Positions 1-5,483 of a DNA stretch of 9,196 nucleotides are shown in pieces. Each line of letters begins with the position of its first letter. The first letter of the stretch is position 1. A model generated the notes under the pieces. The model saw only the letters and a program-made list of their open reading frames with translations, was not told the origin of the DNA and searched no databases. Made by a program: the position numbers and the translations under genes. The stretch spans positions 1-9,196 of the forward strand of contig CANQWP010000026.1 of assembly GCA_947627585.1 (NCBI GenBank), in the 5' to 3' direction. This DNA comes from an uncultured Clostridia bacterium. Its GTDB lineage: Bacteria; Bacillota; Clostridia; Christensenellales; UBA1242.

Positions 1-1082
1 CCGCCACGGTGGTGAAGAGCGACCTGGAGGAGATCGGTGTGCGCGTAAGCTGGGAGACCACCGACGGCAGCGTGACCGACATTGAGAGAGCGAACTATGT
101 GTCCGCCGAAGAGCGCGTTGTTGCCGAAATGCAGGCGTGCGGCAAGCCGTTTGTGATGGTGCTCAACTGCAAAAATCCGGGCTCTGCCGAAAGCAAAAAG
201 CTCGCGCAAAACTTGCAAGAAAAATATGGCGCACAGGTGCTTGCGATGAACGTTGCCGCCATGAAGGACGACGACGTGGACAAAATTTTTGAGAAGGTTT
301 TGCTCGACTTTCCAGTCAAGAGCATCAAGGTGGGCATGCCAAAATGGATTCAAGCGCTTTCCTATTCCAGCCCGATCATCACTGAGATTGTTGATGAGAT
401 CAAAAAATTTGCCGATCAAGTGCGAAAAATAGGCGACGCCAAAAAAGACACCGTTGTGTTCACCGAAAGCGAAAGTTTTGACCCAATCACTTTCTCAAAC
501 ATCGAGATGGGCGAGGGCGTGATTCGCTTCAATGTTGTGCCGAAAGAGCATCTGTTCTATAAAGTGCTCTCCGATGAATGCGGCTTTGAAATTGCGGACG
601 ACTTTGAACTTGTTTCTCACATGAAAAACTTGGCGGTCGCAAAACAAGAATATGACAAACTTAAAACTGCTCTTGACGAGGTGCAAGAAACGGGCTATGG
701 CGTTGTTGTTCCAAGACAGAATGAATATGTGCTTCAAGAGCCAGAAATTGTCAAGCAAGGCGGAAAATATGGCGTGAAAATCAAGGCGACCGCGCCAAGC
801 TTGCACATCATCAAAGTGGACGTTGAAACGGAGGTGACACCACTTGTTGGGAACGAAAGCCAGAGCCAAGACCTTGTCACATATTTGGCAGAGAAGTTTG
901 AAAGCGACCCAGAGGGCATTTGGGAGACCAATCTTTTTGGAAAAAGTTTGTTCTCGCTTATTGATGACAGCATTGGCACAAAAATCGTGTCTATGCCGGC
1001 CGACGCTCAACGAAAAATGAGAAAAACGCTTGGACGCATTGTCAACGAAGGCAAGGGCGGAGTGCTTTGCATCTTGCTGTAA
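1..1082 (+). CDS. spoIVA: Stage IV sporulation protein A (SpoIVA), 5'-truncated
   Basis: SpoIVA is the ATPase that polymerises on the outer forespore membrane and forms the base layer on which the spore coat is built. The reading frame is open from the left edge; the first complete codon is at base 3, and the GTG codons at 9 and 12 are internal rather than starts. What is visible matches the middle and C-terminal parts of the roughly 490-aa family: TTDGS then an AEERV segment, GKPFVMVLN in the GTPase-like fold, a PEIVKQGG-KYGVKIKA stretch, SLHIIKVDVETE, and the family's C-terminal tail NEGKGGVLCILL. About 150 N-terminal residues, including the P-loop, lie outside the window. Similarity as I recall it begins only near base 57; the first ~56 bases are GC-rich and do not give the expected EHSTIG-type sequence (see findings). 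A terminator follows at 1131. The identification is very secure; the left end is uncertain. Confidence 0.95.
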   Translation, partial: ATVVKSDLEEIGVRVSWETTDGSVTDIERANYVSAEERVVAEMQACGKPFVMVLNCKNPGSAESKKLAQNLQEKYGAQVLAMNVAAMKDDDVDKIFEKVLLDFPVKSIKVGMPKWIQALSYSSPIITEIVDEIKKFADQVRKIGDAKKDTVVFTESESFDPITFSNIEMGEGVIRFNVVPKEHLFYKVLSDECGFEIADDFELVSHMKNLAVAKQEYDKLKTALDEVQETGYGVVVPRQNEYVLQEPEIVKQGGKYGVKIKATAPSLHIIKVDVETEVTPLVGNESQSQDLVTYLAEKFESDPEGIWETNLFGKSLFSLIDDSIGTKIVSMPADAQRKMRKTLGRIVNEGKGGVLCILL

Positions 1083-1130
1083 AAAATGACAAAAAAGCGG
1101 CATTTTTTGCCAAAAATTCAAAAAACAACA

Positions 1131-1165
1131 AAAAAACATCTTCATTTTTGAGATGTTTTTTTGAT
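1131..1165 (+). terminator. Rho-independent terminator after spoIVA
   Basis: An 11-bp stem AAAAAACATCT (1131-1141) / AGATGTTTTTT (1151-1161) closes a 9-nt loop and runs into a T tract. It starts 48 bases after the spoIVA stop codon. A weaker GGCA/TGCC hairpin at 1099-1111 precedes it. Confidence 0.8.
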
Positions 1166-1183
1166 TTTTCACAAAATAAGATT

Positions 1184-1402
1184 ATGTATTTCAACTATCA
1201 TGCCAAAGTCAGGAGACTTATTGAGCAAGAGCAGGCGACTTATTTTGAAATTTTGGAGGAATATCACAAAATTTCGCCCTGCCTTCTCATCTATTTCAAA
1301 AATTCTCCGCCAATGCCAATTCGCGCGCACAAGTTTGACGAATATCTTTTTTTGCTTGCCAAATTTGGCGTGGAAGAAAAACAGAAAACTGAGAACTTTT
1401 GA
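1184..1402 (+). CDS. Small conserved-looking hypothetical protein (72 aa)
   Basis: Function not known. The protein reads as genuine coding sequence: an amphipathic N-terminal half with a VRRLIEQEQ helix, then YHKISPCLLIYFK and the segment PPMPIRAHKFDEYL. I associate this pattern (a short N-terminal helix, ISP-hydrophobic, PMPIR-H-EYL) with small unnamed proteins of Clostridia, but this is from memory and untested. There is no signal peptide, membrane segment or metal-binding motif. The ATG at 1184 is the only plausible start: an in-frame ATG at 1067 would run back over the spoIVA end and the terminator. There is no recognisable Shine-Dalgarno sequence and no clear promoter between the spoIVA terminator and this ATG, so expression would depend on read-through or a weak start. 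It converges on the glycosyltransferase gene and shares its terminator. Confidence 0.6.
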   Translation: MYFNYHAKVRRLIEQEQATYFEILEEYHKISPCLLIYFKNSPPMPIRAHKFDEYLFLLAKFGVEEKQKTENF

Positions 1403-1412
1403 AAAAAATTAA

Positions 1413-1442
1413 TAAAAAACACGCATTTTTGCGCGTTTTTTG
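1413..1442. terminator. Bidirectional terminator between convergent genes
   Basis: The hairpin AAAAAACACGC (1414-1424) / GCGCGTTTTTT (1431-1441) has one A-C mismatch and a 6-nt ATTTTT loop. It has an A tract on one side and a T tract on the other, so it can end transcription of the small ORF on + and of the glycosyltransferase on -, whose stop codon is at 1446. Confidence 0.75.
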
Positions 1443-1445
1443 TTT

Positions 1446-2864
1446 TTATTCTGCAACAATTTCTTGTTTTTTGATTCTTATTGGAAACTTTGCAAGCCTC
1501 AAAATGTTGTTTGCTTTTAGCGCCAAACAAAGTTTTTTCTTTTTGCCAAAGAAGTGCTTCTTTGATTTCTTTTCAACGGATTTTGTCTCATTGTTTGCAA
1601 AATTCACATTTCTTGAAACTTGCTTCCATTGTGGCTTGCTGAAAACCCCAATCACAATGCTAATCGCATAGATGATCATAAACATTGGAAAAGCAAACAT
1701 TGTTGGCAAAAGTTTTTTGAGTGGCACGCCAATTTTTTTGCGGTCGAGAGCATACACCAAAAACGCTTGGGCGATGAACGGAATGAGGAAAGCGCAGAAA
1801 AGAATGATGGCAATTGTGATGAGAATTTGATTTAGATCGGCAAGATTGCCGACACACGCATCGAAGATGATTTTGTATCCATAATATGCCGGAAACCACA
1901 AGCAACAAAGCACAGCAATTGGAATGAAGAAAAGATTGAGGAACATGTCAAGATAGCAATATCGAAAAGTTGTGAAGAATTTTCCAAGACATGCCAAACC
2001 CTTTGTCCAAAACAATTTGTGAAGTCCGTTTCCCATGCGAATGTTTCGGCGGAAGATGTCTGTGAGGGTGGACGGCTGATCGTCATATACAATCGCATCG
2101 GGCACATATTTCACTTTGTGTTTGTGATCCATGTTCCAAATTGTGAATTCGGTGTCCTCGCTTGTGGAAGTGCAAACCCAACCGCCAGCCTCTTTGATGC
2201 TTTTTGCCGAAAACATCATTCCACTTCCAACCATGAACACGTCTGTGTGAAGGGCGGCACGTGCTTGACAACTGAAACGGGTGTCGCGAATGTACCAAAG
2301 CCCAGAAACTCCAGAAATCACGTTTTGGGTGAGGTTTGAAGCGTGATTATATCCTTTTGCCGCTTCTGCACCGCTTTCAAAAGCATCGTTCATTTTGTTC
2401 AAATATTCTTTGTCAGGAATGGTGTCCGCATCAAAGCGCACAAAAAAATCAAAATTGTCGATTTCTGGCATGAGTTGTTTGAAAGCATAATTGAAAGCCC
2501 AGCCGACATTTCGCTTTTTCTTGTCCTTTTCTTGACGCTCAATCACCCGAACTTTCACCTCGCCGTCAAAGGAGCGGGCAATTTCTGCCGTGTTGTCTGT
2601 GCAGTTGTCGGCTATGATAATGATTTCATATTTGTCTTTTGGATAATTCAGTTTGAAAATATTTTCCAGAGTTTGGCCAATGATTTTGGATTCGTTTCGG
2701 GCAGGGATAATGATGCCAATTTTGTGTTTTTCTTTCGCTTTTTTAAATTTTGGCGCCGGCAAGAAGAAAAGCAGAGTGTAAACAAGTTGAAACGCAAAGG
2801 CGATGCCAACAATTATGCACAAAAAAGCGTTGATATTGTCCAAAATGAGATTAAAAACGGTCAT
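1446..2864 (-). CDS. Membrane-anchored glycosyltransferase family 2
   Basis: A 472-aa GT-A fold sugar transferase, probably acting at the cytoplasmic membrane on a polysaccharide or cell-surface glycan; the donor and acceptor cannot be read from sequence. In order: an N-terminal membrane helix (about 9-36); the catalytic domain with IIIPARNE (51-58), the nucleotide-sugar loop DNCTDNT (86-92), the metal-binding DAD (145-147) and the acidic STSEDTEF motif (233-240, E236/D237); then C-terminal membrane segments near 302-328, 346-372 and 387-407; finally a Lys-rich cytosolic tail (410-472). The usual Q-x-x-R-W of processive synthases is replaced by R273-N-I-R276-M277, so it may be non-processive. 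The start is set by GAGGAG at 2871-2876, 6 bases from the ATG. It has its own promoter and looks monocistronic. It resembles BcsA/IcaA-type enzymes in layout, but no specific polymer should be assumed. Confidence 0.92.
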   Translation of the reverse strand: MTVFNLILDNINAFLCIIVGIAFAFQLVYTLLFFLPAPKFKKAKEKHKIGIIIPARNESKIIGQTLENIFKLNYPKDKYEIIIIADNCTDNTAEIARSFDGEVKVRVIERQEKDKKKRNVGWAFNYAFKQLMPEIDNFDFFVRFDADTIPDKEYLNKMNDAFESGAEAAKGYNHASNLTQNVISGVSGLWYIRDTRFSCQARAALHTDVFMVGSGMMFSAKSIKEAGGWVCTSTSEDTEFTIWNMDHKHKVKYVPDAIVYDDQPSTLTDIFRRNIRMGNGLHKLFWTKGLACLGKFFTTFRYCYLDMFLNLFFIPIAVLCCLWFPAYYGYKIIFDACVGNLADLNQILITIAIILFCAFLIPFIAQAFLVYALDRKKIGVPLKKLLPTMFAFPMFMIIYAISIVIGVFSKPQWKQVSRNVNFANNETKSVEKKSKKHFFGKKKKLCLALKANNILRLAKFPIRIKKQEIVAE

Positions 2865-2899
2865 GAAACGCTCCTCAAAGTTTTTTAAAAATTTTGTTT

Positions 2900-2928
2900 A
2901 TTATATCATGTCACTTTCAAAAATTCAA
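2900..2928 (-). promoter_or_regulatory. Sigma-A type promoter of the glycosyltransferase gene
   Basis: On the minus strand, TTGAAT (2923-2928) is followed by a 17-base spacer and a perfect TATAAT (2900-2905). Transcription would start near 2893, about 17 bases before the GAGGAG ribosome binding site. Confidence 0.8.
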
Positions 2929-2948
2929 GAGGTATTTTAAACTATTTT

Positions 2949-2970
2949 GCAAAAAAAGCGCGACGCGCAC
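2949..2970 (-). terminator. Probable terminator of the 210-aa gene
   Basis: Just after the stop codon of the minus-strand 210-aa gene, a short GC-rich hairpin (GCGC, loop GTC, GCGC; 2958-2968) is followed by seven T on the minus strand (2951-2957). The stem is short, so this is a moderate call. Confidence 0.5.
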
Positions 2971-2972
2971 CA

Positions 2973-3605
2973 TCATCGATTTAGAAACCACATAAGAATG
3001 TCAAACTTGGCTTTTCTGTTTGGGGTGGTTATTTTGTTTCTATCGAGCACTTCATCAATAATTTTGTTGAGATCTTGATTGTTGTTAGTTTGTGCCAATG
3101 TCAAAATGGCGTTTGTTGTCACAGCCCGATGTTTGTAAAGCACGCCGCAAGCTTTTGCATATTCAGGCAAAGCCATGCTCATGATTTTGTCATATTTTGC
3201 ATACGCGTCTTCGCCATAGACGATTGAATTGTGATAGTGACAATATTTTGTGGCAAAAGAGAACAAGTTGACGTTGATTTTGCCTTTGCAAAATTCATTC
3301 ACCAAAGACAGATCACCATTCTTCACCCTTTCATCAAAATTGATGCTGCAAACAAATTTGGCAAGTTGGTCAAGATTGACCTTTGCTTTATGTAAAGACA
3401 GGTGGGTGGAATTTGTGACATCAATCGCAGCAATTTTCATTGCCACAATGTTTTTGTCGGTGTTGTCTGGAAACTTTGTCAAAATGTCATGAATTAAATG
3501 ATATTCAGCCCCATAAGAAGGGTCGCGGATCATCTTGGCGAACTCACGATCAAGACTTGTGTTGTTAAGCTTTACGGTTTTGATTGGTTTTTTTGTTTTT
3601 GCCAT
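2973..3605 (-). CDS. Hypothetical protein (210 aa) divergent from Nmad3 gene
   Basis: I do not recognise a named family. The start is the ATG at 3605, preceded by GGAGG (3613-3617) with 7 bases between; the frame is open upstream but that part would lie over the promoter. The protein is soluble, mostly helical and basic at its N terminus (AKTKKPIKTVK). The most characteristic parts are MKIAAIDVTNSTHL (about 56-69), a GDLSLVNEF segment (97-105) and NLFSFATKYCHYHN (113-126), followed by YAKYDKIM (135-142). The combination of a D-x-x-x-ST motif, an NxxSFA-KYC-x-x-HN motif and a Y-x-x-YD motif recalls a set of unnamed proteins seen in mobile or accessory DNA, possibly of helix-hairpin-helix/DNA-glycosylase-like character. 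That link is a guess from memory. It shares a 135-base divergent intergenic region with the Nmad3 gene, which suggests but does not prove a joint role. Confidence 0.85.
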   Translation of the reverse strand: MAKTKKPIKTVKLNNTSLDREFAKMIRDPSYGAEYHLIHDILTKFPDNTDKNIVAMKIAAIDVTNSTHLSLHKAKVNLDQLAKFVCSINFDERVKNGDLSLVNEFCKGKINVNLFSFATKYCHYHNSIVYGEDAYAKYDKIMSMALPEYAKACGVLYKHRAVTTNAILTLAQTNNNQDLNKIIDEVLDRNKITTPNRKAKFDILMWFLNR

Positions 3606-3624
3606 TTTTGTTCCTCCAAGAAAA

Positions 3625-3653
3625 ATTATAATCTTTTTTGTTGCTGACCGCAA
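3625..3653 (-). promoter_or_regulatory. Promoter of the 210-aa gene
   Basis: On the minus strand, TTGCGG (3648-3653), a 17-base spacer and a perfect TATAAT (3625-3630). The predicted start of transcription near 3618 leaves a very short leader that begins at the GGAGG ribosome binding site. Confidence 0.75.
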
Positions 3654-3691
3654 GTTTTTTTGTTAGGATTTTTGCTTTTCAAGAACTTTCG

Positions 3692-3720
3692 TTGCTTTTA
3701 GGTTGGATTTGTGCTATCCT
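3692..3720 (+). promoter_or_regulatory. Promoter of the Nmad3 gene
   Basis: TTGCTT (3692-3697), a 17-base spacer and TATCCT (3715-3720), with the extended -10 dinucleotide TG at 3712-3713. It fires away from the 210-aa gene promoter; the two -35 boxes are about 40 bases apart, close enough for a shared regulator to touch both. The predicted leader is about 14 bases. Confidence 0.65.
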
Positions 3721-3740
3721 TGTTTTACAAAGGTGCAAAA

Positions 3741-4580
3741 ATGAAAATTATTTTAAGCAAAAAGGGCTTGGACAGCAGCAACAGCCAAGGGCCGGTTGTC
3801 ATTGATGAAGACAAACAGATGATTTTTTTGCCAATTCCAAGCAGGCAGGCTTATGATGTCACAAGATATGGCGAAGTGTTTGGAAACAAAACATCACTGC
3901 TTTGTTATTGCAAAGAAATGGGTGTGAATTATGGCTGGATCGACAAGGAAAAAGTGATCATAGATGAGAACACATTTTGTCACTTGGACCCACAACTGAC
4001 TGATTATTTTGGGCAGGAAAGCTTCAAGGGCAGTTTTGGCCAAGATAAAGCTGCACAAACGCACTTGAAAAACAACGGAGTGAAAGTGGGCGATTTGTTT
4101 TTGTTCTATGGTTGGTATAAAGACAAAAAAACACAAGAAGCAAAGCACACTTTGTTTGGTTATTTGCAAGTTGGTGACATTATTGAAGTAAATTCATTGA
4201 CAACAGAAGAAAGGAAAAAGTTTGAGGAGAAATATCCATGGCTGCTCCACCAGCCACACTGGTATAGCACTGTAACCCATAACACAATTTATGTGGCAAG
4301 CGACAACTGCTCTTTCAAGAAAAAGCTAAAAGGTTTTGGAATGTTCAAATATGACAAACGGCTCGATTTGACCGGCGATGAAATGACAAGCAAAACTTGC
4401 TGGAAAATTCCTGCACTGAAAAATTGCAGGGTTTCCTTCAAAGACAACAACCGGAATGAAAGGTTTGATAAGGAAGGGAACTTTAAAGTTGCCGATCGTT
4501 GCCAAGAATTGGTTGTTGAAGAATGTCCGCAGGCAGCGAAATGGGCGATAAATTTAATAAAAAAGTATGGGAGGAAATAA
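3741..4580 (+). CDS. Nmad3-family protein (nucleotide modification associated domain 3)
   Basis: A 279-aa protein whose whole length matches what I know of Nmad3, a family named from comparative genomics of base-modification systems in phage and bacterial DNA; its biochemical activity is unknown. Landmarks: N-terminal MKIILSKKGLDSS (1-13), LPIPS (30-34), HLDPQL (81-86), FGQ-AAQTHL (99-109), GDLFLFYGWY (117-126), HTLFGYLQVG (136-145), PWLLHQPHW (166-174) and NTIYVAS (181-187). Conserved H81, D83, H136, H170 and H173 are candidate active-site or ligand residues. No membrane or export signal is present. The ATG at 3741 is chosen because AGGTG (3731-3735) lies 5 bases upstream and the family motif SKKG starts right after; an in-frame upstream start at 3711 would sit inside the promoter. 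It is monocistronic, divergent from the 210-aa gene, and ends before a terminator shared with a tRNA. The family call is firm; the function remains open. Confidence 0.88.
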   Translation: MKIILSKKGLDSSNSQGPVVIDEDKQMIFLPIPSRQAYDVTRYGEVFGNKTSLLCYCKEMGVNYGWIDKEKVIIDENTFCHLDPQLTDYFGQESFKGSFGQDKAAQTHLKNNGVKVGDLFLFYGWYKDKKTQEAKHTLFGYLQVGDIIEVNSLTTEERKKFEEKYPWLLHQPHWYSTVTHNTIYVASDNCSFKKKLKGFGMFKYDKRLDLTGDEMTSKTCWKIPALKNCRVSFKDNNRNERFDKEGNFKVADRCQELVVEECPQAAKWAINLIKKYGRK

Positions 4581-4627
4581 GAGGCTAATCATTAAGCTTT
4601 GAGTCGTGCAGGGTTCAGGGCGAATTG

Positions 4628-4661
4628 AAAAATGCTAGGAGCACAGTTTCCTAGCATTTTT
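4628..4661. terminator. Bidirectional terminator shared by Nmad3 gene and tRNA-Arg
   Basis: A 13-bp perfect stem (4628-4640 with 4649-4661) containing ATGCTAGGA/TCCTAGCAT closes an 8-nt loop. It is flanked by A and T tracts, so it works on either strand. On + it ends the Nmad3 transcript; on - it starts directly after the CCA end of the tRNA. Confidence 0.88.
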
Positions 4662-4737
4662 TGGTGACCCCGCCGGGACTCGAACCCAGAATGGAAACTT
4701 AGGAGGTTTCTGTAATATCCTGTTTTACTACGAGGTC
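4662..4737 (-). tRNA. tRNA-Arg, anticodon CCT
   Basis: Folds as a complete 76-nt cloverleaf on the minus strand. The acceptor is GACCTCG paired with CGGGGTC (one T-G pair), then U8 A9. The D stem is GTAA/TTAC with a GG-containing loop. The anticodon stem is GAAAC/GTTTC with loop CTCCTAA, so the anticodon is CCT and it reads AGG (Arg). A short variable region follows, then T stem CTGGG/CCCGG with loop TTCGAGT, discriminator A and an encoded CCA (4662-4664). Its terminator follows at once. It decodes the AGG arginine codon. Confidence 0.95.
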
Positions 4738-4816
4738 ATGGAAGTTTGTTTGGTTTGGCAGGCATTTGTCTTTGACAAGGCGTTTGTCATGCCGAAGTTG
4801 CCTTGCCGATGCCAAT

Positions 4817-4845
4817 ATCATATCACATTTTCATTTTTTTGACAA
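4817..4845 (-). promoter_or_regulatory. Promoter of tRNA-Arg
   Basis: On the minus strand, TTGTCA (4840-4845), a 17-base spacer and TATGAT (4817-4822). Transcription would start near 4810 and give a leader of roughly 70 bases before the mature 5' end at 4737. That leader carries several short TTTGACAA/TTGTC inverted repeats. Confidence 0.65.
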
Positions 4846-4900
4846 GGCATTTTTTGTGGATTGCAAAATTTTCATAAAAAGTTTTCCAACGCATATAAAA

Positions 4901-4918
4901 TTGTTGACAAATCAACAA
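4901..4918. promoter_or_regulatory. Palindromic operator over the marR promoter -35 box
   Basis: TTGTTGA (4901-4907), four bases, TCAACAA (4912-4918): an 18-base perfect inverted repeat of the size and form bound by MarR-type dimers. It covers the whole TTGACA box, so binding would block RNA polymerase. Autoregulation by the downstream MarR protein is the natural inference; no binding data are available here. Confidence 0.65.
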
Positions 4919-4932
4919 AATTCGAATATAAT
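4904..4932 (+). promoter_or_regulatory. Perfect-consensus sigma-A promoter of the marR-degV operon
   Basis: TTGACA (4904-4909), a 17-base spacer and TATAAT (4927-4932), exact consensus in both boxes with ideal spacing. Such a strong promoter ahead of a repressor gene implies that it is normally held down; the palindrome over its -35 box fits this. Confidence 0.9.
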
Positions 4933-4940
4933 TTGTGCAG

Positions 4941-4991
4941 TTGTTGGAATTCAGCCGGTGCAGCGCAAGATGAAACTTGCGGAGGCAACAA
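4941..4991 (+). other. Structured 5' leader of marR
   Basis: In the transcribed leader, TTGTTG (4941-4946) can pair with CAACAA (4986-4991), enclosing a 6-bp hairpin CGCAAG/CTTGCG (4964-4969 with 4976-4981) with a 6-nt loop. I do not recognise a known riboswitch. The outer arms repeat the operator half-site sequence, so they could equally be extra DNA binding half-sites. Confidence 0.4.
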
Positions 4992-5021
4992 ATTTTAGCA
5001 ACAAAATTTTAAGGAGCAAAG

Positions 5022-5483
5022 ATGGAAAGTCGTTTTGGGAAATTTACAGGCCTTTTGATTGGAATTTCGCGAGGAATTCAAAAAATCAAAAACGTCGAGA
5101 TGGAAAAATTGGGGCTTAAAGGAAAACAAGCGGTGGCGCTTTTTCAACTTTATTGCAGCGGGGGCTTGACGGCAAGCGAACTTTGCATGGCGTGCGATGA
5201 GGACAAGGCGGCCACCTCGCGAGTTGTGAAGGAGTTGGAGGAAGCGGGCTTTGTGTTTGTTGAGGTCGGCGGGCAGAAAAAGTATCGCAACAAAATCAAA
5301 TTGACGCAAAAGGGCGAGACGCTGGCAAAAATTGTTGCGGAAAAAATTGAGTCCATGGTGGAATTTGCCGGGCTTGGCGTCAAGGATCGCGAAAAACTGT
5401 ATGAAATGCTGGAACAAATTTTGACAAACATTCAAAAAATTTGCTCGCAAGACGATGGAGAATTGGGAGGAAAAAATGATTAA
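5022..5483 (+). CDS. MarR-family transcriptional regulator
   Basis: A 153-aa winged helix-turn-helix DNA-binding protein of normal MarR length. An N-terminal dimerisation helix (about 5-28) leads to the DNA-binding domain: LTASELCMACDEDKAATSRVVKELEEAGFV (roughly 49-79), where the recognition helix carries ATSRVVKELE. The wing (80-95) has the basic KKYRNKIKLT, and KGETLAKIV starts the C-terminal dimerisation helices. The ATG at 5022 has AAGGAG (5011-5016) 5 bases upstream. Its last 8 bases overlap the start of the DegV gene, so the two are co-transcribed and probably translationally coupled. The ligand is unknown. Because the partner is a DegV/FakB-type fatty-acid-binding protein, and because the Firmicute regulator FabT is also MarR-type and acts on fatty-acid genes, an acyl ligand or a role in lipid control is a reasonable hypothesis. 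Confidence 0.9.
   Translation: MESRFGKFTGLLIGISRGIQKIKNVEMEKLGLKGKQAVALFQLYCSGGLTASELCMACDEDKAATSRVVKELEEAGFVFVEVGGQKKYRNKIKLTQKGETLAKIVAEKIESMVEFAGLGVKDREKLYEMLEQILTNIQKICSQDDGELGGKND

Noticed and set aside
495..1172. Long minus-strand open frame under spoIVA
   Set aside because: It lies antisense to a clearly conserved coding region, is full of Phe/Lys/Cys from reversed A/T-rich codons, and has no ribosome binding site.
1161..1412. 83-codon plus-strand frame overlapping the 72-aa ORF
   Set aside because: It starts in the terminator stem and has a low-complexity, shadow-like sequence, while the other frame has the conserved-looking protein.
2343..2888. 181-codon plus-strand open frame over the glycosyltransferase start
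   Set aside because: It is antisense to the catalytic domain and membrane anchor of a well-supported gene; the composition is typical of a shadow frame.
4933..5010. marR leader considered as a known riboswitch class
   Set aside because: The stems do not carry the conserved core of any class I can recall; it is left as a structured leader only.
4766..5119. 117-codon plus-strand open frame upstream of marR
   Set aside because: It crosses the tRNA promoter, the marR promoter and the marR start; the internal ATG at 4970 has no ribosome binding site, so a leader peptide is not supported.
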